A stretch of 64,000 bases of DNA from NCBI RefSeq assembly GCF_000718325.1, contig NZ_JOFV01000004.1, forward strand, positions 62,001-126,000, given 5' to 3'. This document shows, piece after piece, positions 55,628 to 64,000 of the stretch. The translations under genes and the position numbers were made by a program. Each line of letters opens with the position of its first letter. Position 1 is the first letter of the stretch. This DNA is from Oerskovia turbata (GTDB lineage Bacteria > Actinomycetota > Actinomycetes > Actinomycetales > Cellulomonadaceae). The notes beneath the pieces were generated by a model. That model saw only the letters and a list, made by a program, of their open reading frames with translations, was not told where the DNA came from and ran no database searches.

Positions 55628-57792
55628 GTCCTGACCCCCAGCTCCCGCAGCCACCCGACGAGCACGCCGTGCACGGCCTCGGCGCCCACGAGCATGCGGG
55701 TCCCGCCCACGTCCTCGCGCGCCCCGTCCGTGACGCGCAGGCTCGCGGGGTACAGCAGCATGGCCTCGTTCTGGGCGCCGCCCAGTCCGCCGTGCGAGCC
55801 GACCAGCCCCTCGAACGCGTGCACCAGCCCCGCGTCGTCGACGCTCGAGACCAGCAGCAGGTCCCCCGCGTGCTCGAGCGAGGCGGCGCGCAGCAGGTCG
55901 GGCGCGGCCCGCGGCCCGTACGGGGCGAGCGGGTCCTGCCCGTGGACCTCGCCCGTGACCAGGTGGCGGCTGCCCGCCGGGCCGTACGCGACGACGTCGG
56001 GCACCTCGCCCTGCGCGGGCCTGCTCTCCTGCACGACGACGACCCCCACGGCCGGGTTCGCGACCAGGCCCGGCACGAGCGCGGGCCAGCGCGCCCGGAT
56101 CTCGTCGCCCACGAGCCTCACCGGGGAGCGCGGGAACCACACGAGACCCAGGTTCCCCGAGCCGACGACCGCGACCTCGGGCAGGTCGCCCGGGCTCACG
56201 GGTCCCGGCTCGCGGTCGGGTCCTACGAGCACGCGGCCGCCCCTCGCGTCCTGGGCGCCACCACGCCCGAGCGCGTTGAGCGCGGTGTTGACCGCTCCCC
56301 AGGCCTCGGAGTCCGCCGACCCGGGCGACCGCACCCCGGACGCCCGACGGCGCCGCTCGCCCGGGGCGGGTCGGGCCGCCATGAGGCGGCGCACCTCGTC
56401 GAGGAACGACCGACCCACGACCTGCTCGAACGTCGCACCGAGCGACTGGCCGTGGTCGGACAGCACGACGATCTCGTAGCGCCGCGGCGCGACCTGGGCC
56501 ACCTGCTCCCACAGCCCCACGACCCGGTCGAGCCCCTCGAGCGCCCGCATCGCCTCGGGGCGCAACGGCCCCGCGTGGTGCGCGATCTCGTCGTAGTCCA
56601 CGAGGTCCACGAACACCACGGGCGCCCCGCGCACGAGCTGCTCGGCGACGAGCGACGTGCTCAGGTCACGCAGCACCACGTTCGAGACCGCCCGCAGGAC
56701 CGGGTAGGCCCCCAGGCGCGAGACCCGCGGCACGACGTCCCGCACGGCCTGCTGCCATCCCTGGTAGAGCTCCTTGAAGAACTCCCCCACGGTCGCCACG
56801 AGCGCCCGCACCAGGACGAACGGGCTCGAGAAGAAGTGCACGAAGAGCTGCCCCGGCCCCAGACCCGCACCCGCACGGCTCATGACGAGCAGGTTCGTCG
56901 AGGCGTCGCCCGAGAACATCGTCGAGACCGCGACCCCGCCGTCCGCGAGCAGACCGCGCCCGTCGCTCGTCAGGGCCTCGACCTGCGCCGCGTCAGGCGG
57001 CCGGTTCGTCACGACCAGGCGCCCCTGCGCGCGGTCCCACCACCGGAACGCCGGCACGTGCTCGCTCGTCCCGTGCAGCAGCCCCGCCTGGCTCGCCGGG
57101 GTCGTCGACGGCACGCGCGCCCACCACGACTCGAGCCGGTGGGAGCCGGACCCGAGCCAGCGCGCGAGGTTCGGGGCCAGCCCTGCCTGGACCGCGTGGT
57201 CGAACGTCTCGCGCGCCACGCCGTCCAGCTGGACGACCAGGAGGCCCGCGCGCGCAGGGCCATCTTCCGGCCTGTCCGGCCCGTCCGGCCCGTCCGGCCC
57301 GTCCGGCCCGGCGGCGCGCCGCTCGCCCGGACCCGCCGCCCCGGACCGCGCCCGGCGCGCCTGCGCACGCTGCGCCCGGCGCGCACGCCGGAGCAGGTGG
57401 TCGATCACGTACTCGTTGTCGCTCGCGCCGATCGCCCACCGGCCGATCGCCATGAAGAACGCCGCCAGCACCAGCACCGCCACGACGCTGCCCCAGTCGT
57501 CGGTCTCGAAACCCGGCAGGTACGTCAGGGCAAGCCACGCCACGAGCACCTGCCCCGCCAACCCCGAGACCAGAGCACCGAGCACACCCGCACGACCCGC
57601 GACGACCCGCCACACAGGACGCAGCAACGCGTCACCGACACCGACCACGAGCGCCGCGAGGACCACCGACCACCACGACGTGATCCGCACCCCGGGAACG
57701 ATCCAGATCGCGAGCGCCAGGCCCGCCGTCGTCGACACGAGCGACCAGAGGGCCCCCGTCAGGTCGTGCACGGAGAACGGGAGGTGCCTCAT
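55624..57792 (-). CDS. Membrane fusion: holin-like 4-TM domain plus alkaline phosphatase-superfamily domain
   Basis: A 722-residue protein. About four N-terminal membrane segments (1-125) resemble the phage-holin 4 superfamily. A basic Arg/Ala linker with Gly-Pro-Asp repeats (about 145-175) leads to an alkaline phosphatase/phosphodiesterase-type domain. That domain has V-Q-L-D-G-V (metal Asp), a possible nucleophile region S-T-T-P-A-S-Q, F-V-D-L-V-D-Y-D-E-I-A-H-H-A-G and V-L-S-D-H-G-Q. It may hydrolyse a phosphodiester or lipid headgroup at the membrane. The ATG at 57792 was chosen because the preceding frame lacks features. Coupled to the metallo-beta-lactamase-fold gene by GTGA. Confidence 0.82.
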   Translation of the reverse strand: MRHLPFSVHDLTGALWSLVSTTAGLALAIWIVPGVRITSWWSVVLAALVVGVGDALLRPVWRVVAGRAGVLGALVSGLAGQVLVAWLALTYLPGFETDDWGSVVAVLVLAAFFMAIGRWAIGASDNEYVIDHLLRRARRAQRAQARRARSGAAGPGERRAAGPDGPDGPDGPDRPEDGPARAGLLVVQLDGVARETFDHAVQAGLAPNLARWLGSGSHRLESWWARVPSTTPASQAGLLHGTSEHVPAFRWWDRAQGRLVVTNRPPDAAQVEALTSDGRGLLADGGVAVSTMFSGDASTNLLVMSRAGAGLGPGQLFVHFFSSPFVLVRALVATVGEFFKELYQGWQQAVRDVVPRVSRLGAYPVLRAVSNVVLRDLSTSLVAEQLVRGAPVVFVDLVDYDEIAHHAGPLRPEAMRALEGLDRVVGLWEQVAQVAPRRYEIVVLSDHGQSLGATFEQVVGRSFLDEVRRLMAARPAPGERRRRASGVRSPGSADSEAWGAVNTALNALGRGGAQDARGGRVLVGPDREPGPVSPGDLPEVAVVGSGNLGLVWFPRSPVRLVGDEIRARWPALVPGLVANPAVGVVVVQESRPAQGEVPDVVAYGPAGSRHLVTGEVHGQDPLAPYGPRAAPDLLRAASLEHAGDLLLVSSVDDAGLVHAFEGLVGSHGGLGGAQNEAMLLYPASLRVTDGAREDVGGTRMLVGAEAVHGVLVGWLRELGVRT
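57274..57309 (-). repeat. Four tandem copies of a 9-bp unit (Gly-Pro-Asp coding)
   Basis: GTCCGGCCC occurs four times in a row on the plus strand. On the coding strand it gives Gly-Pro-Asp repeats in the linker of the phosphatase fusion. The copies are exact, so the number may vary between strains. Confidence 0.85.
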
Positions 57793-57818
57793 GCCGCCAT
57801 GATGCCGCGCCGAGGGAC

Positions 57819-58052
57819 CTACCGCGCGGGCGGCGCCTGCCGGTGCCTGTCGGTACCCCACCGCTGCGAGTCCGGCACCTCCAGCGCGTCGCACAGCGCG
57901 TGCCACACGTGCCGGGGCTCGACGCCGTCCTCGATCGCCTGGACCGCGGTGCGGTCGCCCAGGGCGTTCAGCACCTGGTCCCGGGTCAGGGCGCGACCGT
58001 AGGCCGATCCGAAGACCTCGTCCACCAGCTGCCAGAACTCTCGATACCGCAC
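57819..58052 (-). CDS. DUF3046 protein
   Basis: A 77-residue protein of the DUF3046 family, usually encoded near recA in actinobacteria (Rv2738c in M. tuberculosis). Core: R-Y-R-E-F-W-Q-L-V-D-E-V-F-G (about 2-15), L-T-R-D-Q-V-L (about 22-28) and H-V-W-H-A-L-C-D-A (about 48-56). GTG at 58052 fits the family start; CAGGCT lies 6 nt upstream with no Shine-Dalgarno sequence. Function unknown. Confidence 0.85.
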   Translation of the reverse strand: MRYREFWQLVDEVFGSAYGRALTRDQVLNALGDRTAVQAIEDGVEPRHVWHALCDALEVPDSQRWGTDRHRQAPPAR

Positions 58053-58171
58053 GGGGACAGCCTGCCACGTCCCGGGGGCTCCCCCGTCATCGTGGCACCT
58101 CCGCACCTGGCTCGAACTCCGCGCGCCCCGGGCGGGGAGCGGTTGTGGGTGGCAGCGCCCACAATGGCGAG
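58053..58171. promoter_or_regulatory. Divergent promoter region DUF3046/lhr
   Basis: There are 119 bases between divergent starts. Candidate -10 elements are CAGGCT (58059-58064, minus) and CACAAT (58160-58165, plus), each exactly 6 nt from its start codon. Both are imperfect hexamers. No LexA box is present. Confidence 0.35.
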
Positions 58172-61100
58172 GTGACGTCCTCCGATCCTCTCGCCGGTCT
58201 CAGCGCTCCGACCCGCGCCTGGTTCGAGGGCGCGTTCGAGCGTCCGACGGCCGCGCAGGCGGGCGCGTGGGAGGCGATCGGGAGCGACCGGCACGCGCTC
58301 GTCGTCGCCCCCACGGGGTCGGGAAAGACCCTCGCGGCCTTCCTGTGGTCGCTCGACAGGCTGCTCTCCCCTCCTGCGGACGAGGCGCCCACGGACCCCG
58401 AGCACCGCTGCAAGATCCTGTACGTGTCCCCGCTCAAGGCGCTGGCCGCCGACGTCGAGCGCAACCTGCGGTCCCCGCTCGCGGGCATCCGGCAGGCCGC
58501 GGTGCGGCTCGGCACCACGGTCCCGGACGTCGTGGTGGGCACGCGCACGGGTGACACGCCCGCGAACGAACGGCGCCGTTTCGGGGTCGCTCCCCCGGAC
58601 ATCCTCATCACGACGCCCGAGTCGCTGTTCCTCGTCCTGACGTCCCAGGCGCGTGCAGGGCTGGCGGGCGTGCAGACCGTCATCATCGACGAGATCCACG
58701 CCGTGGCAGGGACCAAGCGCGGGGCGCACCTCGCGGTCTCGCTCGAACGCCTCGACGCGCTGCTCCCCGTGCCCGCGCAGCGCGTGGGCCTGTCCGCGAC
58801 GGTCAGGCCGGTCGAGGCCGTCGCGACGTTCCTCGCGGGGCACCGCCGCCCGGAGGACCAGGGGCGGGAGGTCGTCGTCGTGCAGCCTCCCTCGGAGAAG
58901 AAGATCGAGGTCGACATCGTCGTCCCCGTCCCGGACCTGGCCGACCTGCGCAGCGCGCCGGGTCCCAGCAGGGCCACCGGGGCCGAGGACCTTGCGCCCC
59001 TGCCCGACGGCGAGCCCGACCTCTCGGGTCCCGCCACGGCCCGTCCGCCGCGCCCGTCGGTGTGGCCGCACGTCGAGGAGCGCGTGGTCGACCTCGTGGC
59101 CGAGCACCGCTCGACCCTGGTCTTCACGAACTCCCGGCGCGGGGCCGAGCGCCTCACGGCGCGCATGAACGAGGTCTGGGCCGAGCGCCAGGGCGAGGAC
59201 GTGCCGGACGTCGGGACGCTCCAGCCCGCGCAGGTGCTGGCCCAGTCGGGGGCCAGCGCGGGCACGGACCCCGTGATCGCCCGCGCGCACCACGGCTCGA
59301 TGAGCCGGGCCGAGCGCACGCGCACCGAGACCGAGCTCAAGGACGGGCGCCTGCCCGCGGTCGTCGCGACGTCGTCCCTCGAGCTGGGCATCGACATGGG
59401 CGCGGTGGACCTCGTGGTCCAGGTCGGGGCACCGCCGTCGGTCGCGAGCGGTCTCCAGCGCATCGGGCGCGCAGGACACCAGGTGGGCGCGGTGTCGCAC
59501 GGCGTCGTGTTCCCGACCTTCCGGGGCGACCTGGTGCCCTCCGCAGTCATCGCGGACCGCATGCGGACCGGGCAGATCGAGCACCTGCACGTGCTGTCCA
59601 ACCCGCTCGACGTGCTCGCGCAGCAGGTCGTGGCCATGGTCGCGCTCGACGACTGGACCGTCGCGGACCTCGCGGCCCTCGTGCGGCGCAGCGCGCCCTA
59701 CGGGGCGCTGGGCGACGCGACGCTGCACGCCGTGCTGGACATGCTCGCGGGCCGCTACCCCAGCGAGGACTTCGGCGAGCTGCGCGCGCGGATCGTCTGG
59801 GACCGGACGACGGGGCTCCTCAGCGGGCGGCCCGGAGCGCTGCGGCTCGCCGTCACGAGCGGTGGCACCATCCCCGACCGGGGGCTGTACGGGGTGTTCC
59901 TCGCGACGGACCCCGCCACGACCGCGGGCCCCGAGGACACCGCCGGGGTGCTCGGCGACGCGCCGGGCGGCGCCGCGACGGGTGCGCGGGCGCGGGGTGG
60001 TCGGCGGGTGGGCGAGCTCGACGAGGAGATGGTCTACGAGTCGCGCGTGGGCGACACGTTCACGCTCGGGTCGAGCACGTGGCGCATCGAGGACATCACC
60101 CCGGACCGCGTGCTCGTGACCCCGGCCCCGGGCGCACCCGGACGGCTCCCGTTCTGGAAGGGCGACTCGCCCGGTCGGCCCGCCGAGCTCGGCCGAGCCG
60201 TGGGCGCCTGGGTGCGCGAGCTCGAGACCCTCGCCGCGTCGGACGGGCCGCTCGCCGAACGCCTGCGCGACGCGGGTCTCGACGCCTGGGCGACCGACAA
60301 CCTCATGGCCTATCTGGGTGACCAGCGCGAGGCCACGGGGCGCGTGCCCGACGACCGGACGGTCGTCGTCGAACGCTTCCGCGACGAGCTGGGCGACTGG
60401 CGCGTCGTCATCCACTCGCCCTACGGGGCCAAGGTCCACGCGCCGTGGGCGCTCGTCCTGGGAGCGCGGCTGCGCGACCGCTACGGCCTGGACGCGGCAG
60501 CCATGCACTCGGACGACGGGATCGTGCTGCGCCTGCCGGACCTGGGCGACGGCGGCTGGGACGACGACTCCCCCACGGGCGCCGGCTCCCCCGTCGTGAC
60601 GGCCGAGGACCTGCTGCTCGCGCCCGAGGAGGTCCTCGACGAGGTCAGGGCCGAGCTCGGCGGCTCGATCATGTTCGCCGCGCGCTTCCGCGAGGCAGCA
60701 GCCCGTGCGCTCCTGCTCCCCCGACGACGCCCCGACAAGCGGCAGCCGCTGTGGCAGCAGCGCCAGCGCTCGGCCCAGCTCCTGTCGGTCGCGAGCGAGT
60801 ACCCCGAGTTCCCGATCGTGCTGGAGGCCGCGCGCGAGTGCCTCCAGGACGACTTCGACGTCGCTGCCCTGACCGACCTCATGCGGGACCTGGCCGCGGG
60901 CCGGGTCCGGCTGGTCGACGTCACGACCCCGACCCCGTCCCCCTTCGCGCAGTCGCTCCTGTTCGGGTACACGGCCCAGTTCCTGTACGACGGCGACGCT
61001 CCCCTCGCCGAGCGTCGGGCGGCCGCGCTGTCGCTCGACCCGACGCTGCTCGCCGAGCTGCTCGGCACCGAGGGCGGGGCGTCGCAGCTCGCCGACCTGC

Positions 61101-63190
61101 TCGACCCGGAGTCGGTCGAGCGCACCGAGGCCGAGCTCGGCGCCCTGGTGCCGAACCGTCGAGCCCGTCACGCGGAGGACGTGTGGGACCTGCTGCGTCG
61201 CCTGGGTCCGCTGCCCGTGGCGGAGGTCGTCCGACGCACGCGCGAGGAGGTGCGCGACGAGGCAACCGCATGGCTCGCCACCCTGGAGGGGGCGCGCCGG
61301 GTGATCCGGGTGCGCCTGGCCGGGGTGCCCGACGACGTCGCGCAGCAGTGGGCCGTGGTCGAGGACGCCGGGCGGCTCCGGGACGCGCTGGGAGTCGCCC
61401 TGCCCACTGGCATCCCCGAGGTGTTCACCGAGCCAGTCCCCGACCCGCTGGGCGACCTCGTGCGACGCCACGCCCGCACCCACGGCCCGTTCTCGGCGCA
61501 CGAGGTCGCGGCCCGGTTCGGGATCGGGGTCGCCGTGGCCACCGGGGTGCTGCGCCGGCTCGAGGCCGCGCGCGTGCTCGTGTGCGGGCGGCTCCGCCCC
61601 GAGTCGCTGGGCGGCACGGGCGAGGAATGGTGCGACGCCGAGGTCCTGCGGACCCTGCGGCGCCGGTCGCTCGCTGCGCTGCGTGCCGAGGTCGAACCCG
61701 TCGCCCCCGAGGCACTCGGTGTCTTCCTGCCCCGCTGGCACGGTATCGGCACGCTGCGAGGGGTCGACGGGCTGCTGCGCGTCGTCGAGCAGCTCTCCGG
61801 CGCCGCGGTCCCCGCCTCGGCCCTCGAGACGCTCGTGCTGCCCTCACGCGTCACGGACTACTCGCCCGCGCTGCTCGACGAGCTGACCACCACGGGCGAG
61901 GTCCTGTGGTGCGGCCACTCGTCGCTGCCCGGGGGGAAGGACGGGCTCGTGAGCCTGCACCTCGCGGACGCCGCTCCCCTCACGCTCCCCGACGCGACCC
62001 CGCTCGAGGAGGACGGGCCGCTCGACAGCGACCTGCACCGGGTCGTCGCGGACCTGCTGACCGGCTCGGGCGGGTTCTTCCTACCGCGGATCGCCGAGCT
62101 CGCGGGCGCGTCCCAGGCCGCGACGCTCGAGGCCCTGTGGGACCTGGTGTGGGCGGGCTGGGTCACGAACGACGGCCTGGGTGCCCTGCGCAGCCGCCTC
62201 GGTCCCGGGGGCGGGGCGCACCGCGCTCCCCGCGCCCCCGTCCGCGCCCGCCCGTTGGCCCGGGGACGCTTCGCCTCGCTCGGCGCGGGCGCGTCGGGCT
62301 CCGCCCGCGGCGAGAGCGACCTGCGCGGCGGCTCGGGGCGCTGGTCCGCGCTGCCGGCCCGCGAGCTCGACCCCACGCGCCGCACGCACGCCCTCACCAG
62401 GGTCCTGCTCGACCGTCACGGCGTCCTGACACGGGGCGCAGCCCCGTCGGAGGGGGTCACGAACTACTTCCGCGGCGTCTACCGCGTGCTGTCGGAGCTC
62501 GAGACCACGGGCACCGTCCGGCGCGGCTACTTCGTCGAGCACCTCGGCGGTTCGCAGTTCGCGCTCCCGGGAGCCGTCGACCAGCTCCGCACGGACGCGC
62601 AGGACCGCGAGCATGCCGAGGAGTCGCCGGGACGCCGCGAGCTCGCCGCGCTGCTGCTCGCCGCGACCGACCCGGCCAACCCCTACGGCGCAGCCCTGAC
62701 GTGGCCCGAACCTCGGGTGCCGCACGAGCCGGGGGGCGGCGCCCCGATCGGGTTCGCGGCACCCGGCTCGGCGAGGGCGGCGACGGACGCTGCGACGGGA
62801 TCATCGAGCGCGTCGACCTCGACCGCCCTGCTGACCACCCGCGCGGTGGCCGCCCGACCCACGCCCCGCGCGACGCACCGCCCGGGGCGCAAGGTGGGCT
62901 CCGTCGTCGTGCTCGTGGGCGGCGACCTGGTGCTGTACGTCGAGCGCGGCGGGCGGTCGCTGATCTCGTTCGGGGACGACTCGTCGTCCGCTGCCCGCCG
63001 CCTCGCGACGGCGTGCACCGAGCTCGCGCGGGCCTCCCGGGCCGGGCTGCTCGGCAAGATGGTGATCGGGCGGATCGACGGGATCGACGCCCTGGCCGGT
63101 GCGGGCAGCACCGCGTCGCGCGCGTTCGGCGTCACGGCCGCGCTCCTGGAGGCCGGGTTCCGGCCCACGCCGCGAGGCCTGCGCGCATGA
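58172..63190 (+). CDS. lhr: Large ATP-dependent helicase Lhr
   Basis: Superfamily 2 3'-5' DNA helicase, damage-linked in mycobacteria. The 1,672-residue protein has Walker A P-T-G-S-G-K-T (about 45-51), D-E-I-H (about 174-177), S-A-T (about 207-209) and Q-R-I-G-R-A-G (about 428-434). Winged-helix and Lhr-core domains follow, then a long C-terminal part (about 850-1,672) typical of full-length Lhr, with an Ala/Ser-rich linker near 1,530-1,560. GTG at 58172 has no clear Shine-Dalgarno sequence; a start 27 bases upstream is possible. Confidence 0.93.
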   Translation: MTSSDPLAGLSAPTRAWFEGAFERPTAAQAGAWEAIGSDRHALVVAPTGSGKTLAAFLWSLDRLLSPPADEAPTDPEHRCKILYVSPLKALAADVERNLRSPLAGIRQAAVRLGTTVPDVVVGTRTGDTPANERRRFGVAPPDILITTPESLFLVLTSQARAGLAGVQTVIIDEIHAVAGTKRGAHLAVSLERLDALLPVPAQRVGLSATVRPVEAVATFLAGHRRPEDQGREVVVVQPPSEKKIEVDIVVPVPDLADLRSAPGPSRATGAEDLAPLPDGEPDLSGPATARPPRPSVWPHVEERVVDLVAEHRSTLVFTNSRRGAERLTARMNEVWAERQGEDVPDVGTLQPAQVLAQSGASAGTDPVIARAHHGSMSRAERTRTETELKDGRLPAVVATSSLELGIDMGAVDLVVQVGAPPSVASGLQRIGRAGHQVGAVSHGVVFPTFRGDLVPSAVIADRMRTGQIEHLHVLSNPLDVLAQQVVAMVALDDWTVADLAALVRRSAPYGALGDATLHAVLDMLAGRYPSEDFGELRARIVWDRTTGLLSGRPGALRLAVTSGGTIPDRGLYGVFLATDPATTAGPEDTAGVLGDAPGGAATGARARGGRRVGELDEEMVYESRVGDTFTLGSSTWRIEDITPDRVLVTPAPGAPGRLPFWKGDSPGRPAELGRAVGAWVRELETLAASDGPLAERLRDAGLDAWATDNLMAYLGDQREATGRVPDDRTVVVERFRDELGDWRVVIHSPYGAKVHAPWALVLGARLRDRYGLDAAAMHSDDGIVLRLPDLGDGGWDDDSPTGAGSPVVTAEDLLLAPEEVLDEVRAELGGSIMFAARFREAAARALLLPRRRPDKRQPLWQQRQRSAQLLSVASEYPEFPIVLEAARECLQDDFDVAALTDLMRDLAAGRVRLVDVTTPTPSPFAQSLLFGYTAQFLYDGDAPLAERRAAALSLDPTLLAELLGTEGGASQLADLLDPESVERTEAELGALVPNRRARHAEDVWDLLRRLGPLPVAEVVRRTREEVRDEATAWLATLEGARRVIRVRLAGVPDDVAQQWAVVEDAGRLRDALGVALPTGIPEVFTEPVPDPLGDLVRRHARTHGPFSAHEVAARFGIGVAVATGVLRRLEAARVLVCGRLRPESLGGTGEEWCDAEVLRTLRRRSLAALRAEVEPVAPEALGVFLPRWHGIGTLRGVDGLLRVVEQLSGAAVPASALETLVLPSRVTDYSPALLDELTTTGEVLWCGHSSLPGGKDGLVSLHLADAAPLTLPDATPLEEDGPLDSDLHRVVADLLTGSGGFFLPRIAELAGASQAATLEALWDLVWAGWVTNDGLGALRSRLGPGGGAHRAPRAPVRARPLARGRFASLGAGASGSARGESDLRGGSGRWSALPARELDPTRRTHALTRVLLDRHGVLTRGAAPSEGVTNYFRGVYRVLSELETTGTVRRGYFVEHLGGSQFALPGAVDQLRTDAQDREHAEESPGRRELAALLLAATDPANPYGAALTWPEPRVPHEPGGGAPIGFAAPGSARAATDAATGSSSASTSTALLTTRAVAARPTPRATHRPGRKVGSVVVLVGGDLVLYVERGGRSLISFGDDSSSAARRLATACTELARASRAGLLGKMVIGRIDGIDALAGAGSTASRAFGVTAALLEAGFRPTPRGLRA

Positions 63191-63226
63191 GCAGCGCCCG
63201 GGGTGCGCGCGGGACGGGAGCGCACC

Positions 63227-64000
63227 GTGCCTGAGGGCGACGTCGTCCGGGTCACCGCACAGCGTCTCGACGCCGCGCTGAGCGGGCGCGCGCTGGGACG
63301 CGCCGAGCTGCGCTGGGCCGAGGCGGGCGGGACCGACCTCACCGGGCGGACCGTGACCGAGGTGCTGGCGTTCGCCAAGCACCTCCTGACCCGTCTCGAC
63401 GACGGCACGACCCTGCACACGCACCTGCGGATGGAAGGGCAGTGGCGCATCGCCCGGACCGGGTCGGCCGCTGCCGCGGCCCGGGGAAGCGACGTGCGCG
63501 CGGTCCTCGCGAACGAGACCTGGACGTGCGTCGGCGAGCGGCTCGGGATGCTCGACGTGGTCCGCACGCGCGACGAGCACCTGCTCCTCGGGCACCTGGG
63601 ACCGGACATCCTCGCGGCGGACTTCCTCACGGATCCCGAGACCGGCGTGGGGCTCGCGGTAACCCGCCTGCGCGCTGCCGCCGCCGAGGGCGGGTTCCCC
63701 GCGCAGGTCACGGTCGGCGGGAGTGCGACCCCGGCCCCACGGGGCACGCGACTGCCGATCGCCGACGCGCTGCTCGACCAGCGCGGGGTCTCGGGCCTCG
63801 GCACCATCTACACGGCCGAAGGCCTGTTCGCCCAGCGGCTGTGGCCGTGGACGCCCGTCGACGACGTGTCCGACCACGACCTGGAGGCCCTGCTGCGCAC
63901 GACGCGCGGGCTCATGCTCCGCAGCGTCGCGGAGGGCGTCGGCACGGTGCGCCGGCACGTCCACGGCAGAGCACGACGGGCGTGCCACCGATGTGGCACG
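63227..64000 (+). CDS. nei: Endonuclease VIII-like DNA glycosylase (Nei2 type), C-terminus cut by window edge
   Basis: Fpg/Nei-family glycosylase removing oxidised bases. It begins M-P-E-G-D, so the catalytic Pro2 and Glu3 are present. It continues with K-H-L-L-T-R (catalytic-type Lys about 50), H-T-H-L-R-M-E-G-Q-W, and the helix-two-turn-helix block D-Q-R-G-V-S-G-L-G-T-I-Y. The zinc finger starts with C-H-R-C at the last bases of the window, so about 15-25 residues are missing. GTG start 36 bases after lhr; probably co-transcribed. Confidence 0.9.
   Translation, partial: MPEGDVVRVTAQRLDAALSGRALGRAELRWAEAGGTDLTGRTVTEVLAFAKHLLTRLDDGTTLHTHLRMEGQWRIARTGSAAAAARGSDVRAVLANETWTCVGERLGMLDVVRTRDEHLLLGHLGPDILAADFLTDPETGVGLAVTRLRAAAAEGGFPAQVTVGGSATPAPRGTRLPIADALLDQRGVSGLGTIYTAEGLFAQRLWPWTPVDDVSDHDLEALLRTTRGLMLRSVAEGVGTVRRHVHGRARRACHRCGT

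Noticed and set aside
57274..57309. Tandem 9-bp repeats as a CRISPR-like array
   Set aside because: Units are contiguous, in frame and without spacers; they encode a Gly-Pro-Asp linker.
57986..61741. A 1,251-codon open frame on the minus strand opposite lhr (and similar long frames opposite murD, serA, recA and others)
   Set aside because: Antisense frames stay open because of the high GC content. Their translations are Arg/Gly/His-rich without family motifs, while the opposite strand has clear conserved domains.
63187..63233. Short ATG-started frame overlapping the lhr stop
   Set aside because: It encodes only 15 residues without features; the nei GTG at 63227 with the M-P-E-G-D start explains the region.

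Overview
The window is a chromosome segment from a high-GC actinobacterium. The GC content, very high coding density, many ATGA/GTGA stop-start couplings and the gene order all fit this. The order nrdR - LysM gene - lexA - dinG - hflX - dapF - miaA - LigB-like - miaB - gluABCD - recX - recA - DUF3046 is the one known around lexA and recA in mycobacteria and their relatives. MurE carries D-D-P-H where meso-diaminopimelate-adding enzymes carry D-N-P-R. This suggests L-Lys or L-Orn in the peptidoglycan and a relative of the Cellulomonas/Oerskovia/Cellulosimicrobium group, which is an inference. I see no tRNA, rRNA, insertion sequence, prophage or CRISPR array; the segment looks like core chromosome.

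Region 1 (1-10,447, minus strand) is the division and cell-wall (dcw) cluster: mraZ, rsmH, ftsL, ftsI, murE, murF, mraY, murD and the start of ftsW, mostly coupled by 4-base overlaps. Three GTGGAG repeats at 10-bp spacing precede mraZ. A second array of three GTGGTG repeats at the same spacing lies between ftsI and murE. Divergent from mraZ is a moxR - DUF58 - transglutaminase operon (10,753-15,426).

Region 2 (15,374-24,156) holds a DUF3040 membrane protein, an SOS-controlled HEPN-protein/dinB pair, a spermidine-synthase-like protein, a cold-shock protein, a PAC2 protein, and a signalling group: response regulator, CHASE3-type histidine kinase, and receiver-SpoIIE phosphatase.

Region 3 (24,380-39,623) contains helD, a short-type serA, a DUF5302 gene, an aldo/keto reductase, nrdR, the divergent LysM division-inhibitor-like gene and lexA with three LexA boxes between them, ldh, a DinG-type helicase, hflX, an rRNA-methyltransferase-like gene, dapF and miaA. 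Downstream of the LysM gene is an iron-box-like sequence followed by a structured non-coding stretch, a candidate small RNA.

Region 4 (39,791-46,791) is the most unusual part. It has a translationally coupled YbjN - HSP90-like ATPase - TPR operon, a LigB-like/DJ-1 pair, and two further tandem YbjN genes.

Region 5 (46,828-64,000) has miaB, the gluABCD amino-acid ABC transporter, recX, recA with a LexA box over its promoter, a metallo-beta-lactamase-fold protein, a holin-like/alkaline-phosphatase fusion, DUF3046, the large helicase lhr and a truncated nei-type glycosylase. DNA repair is a recurring theme: recA, recX, lexA, dinB, dinG-like, lhr and nei. At least eleven genes have a TAnnnT -10-like hexamer 6-8 nt before the start codon and no Shine-Dalgarno sequence, so leaderless mRNAs appear common here.
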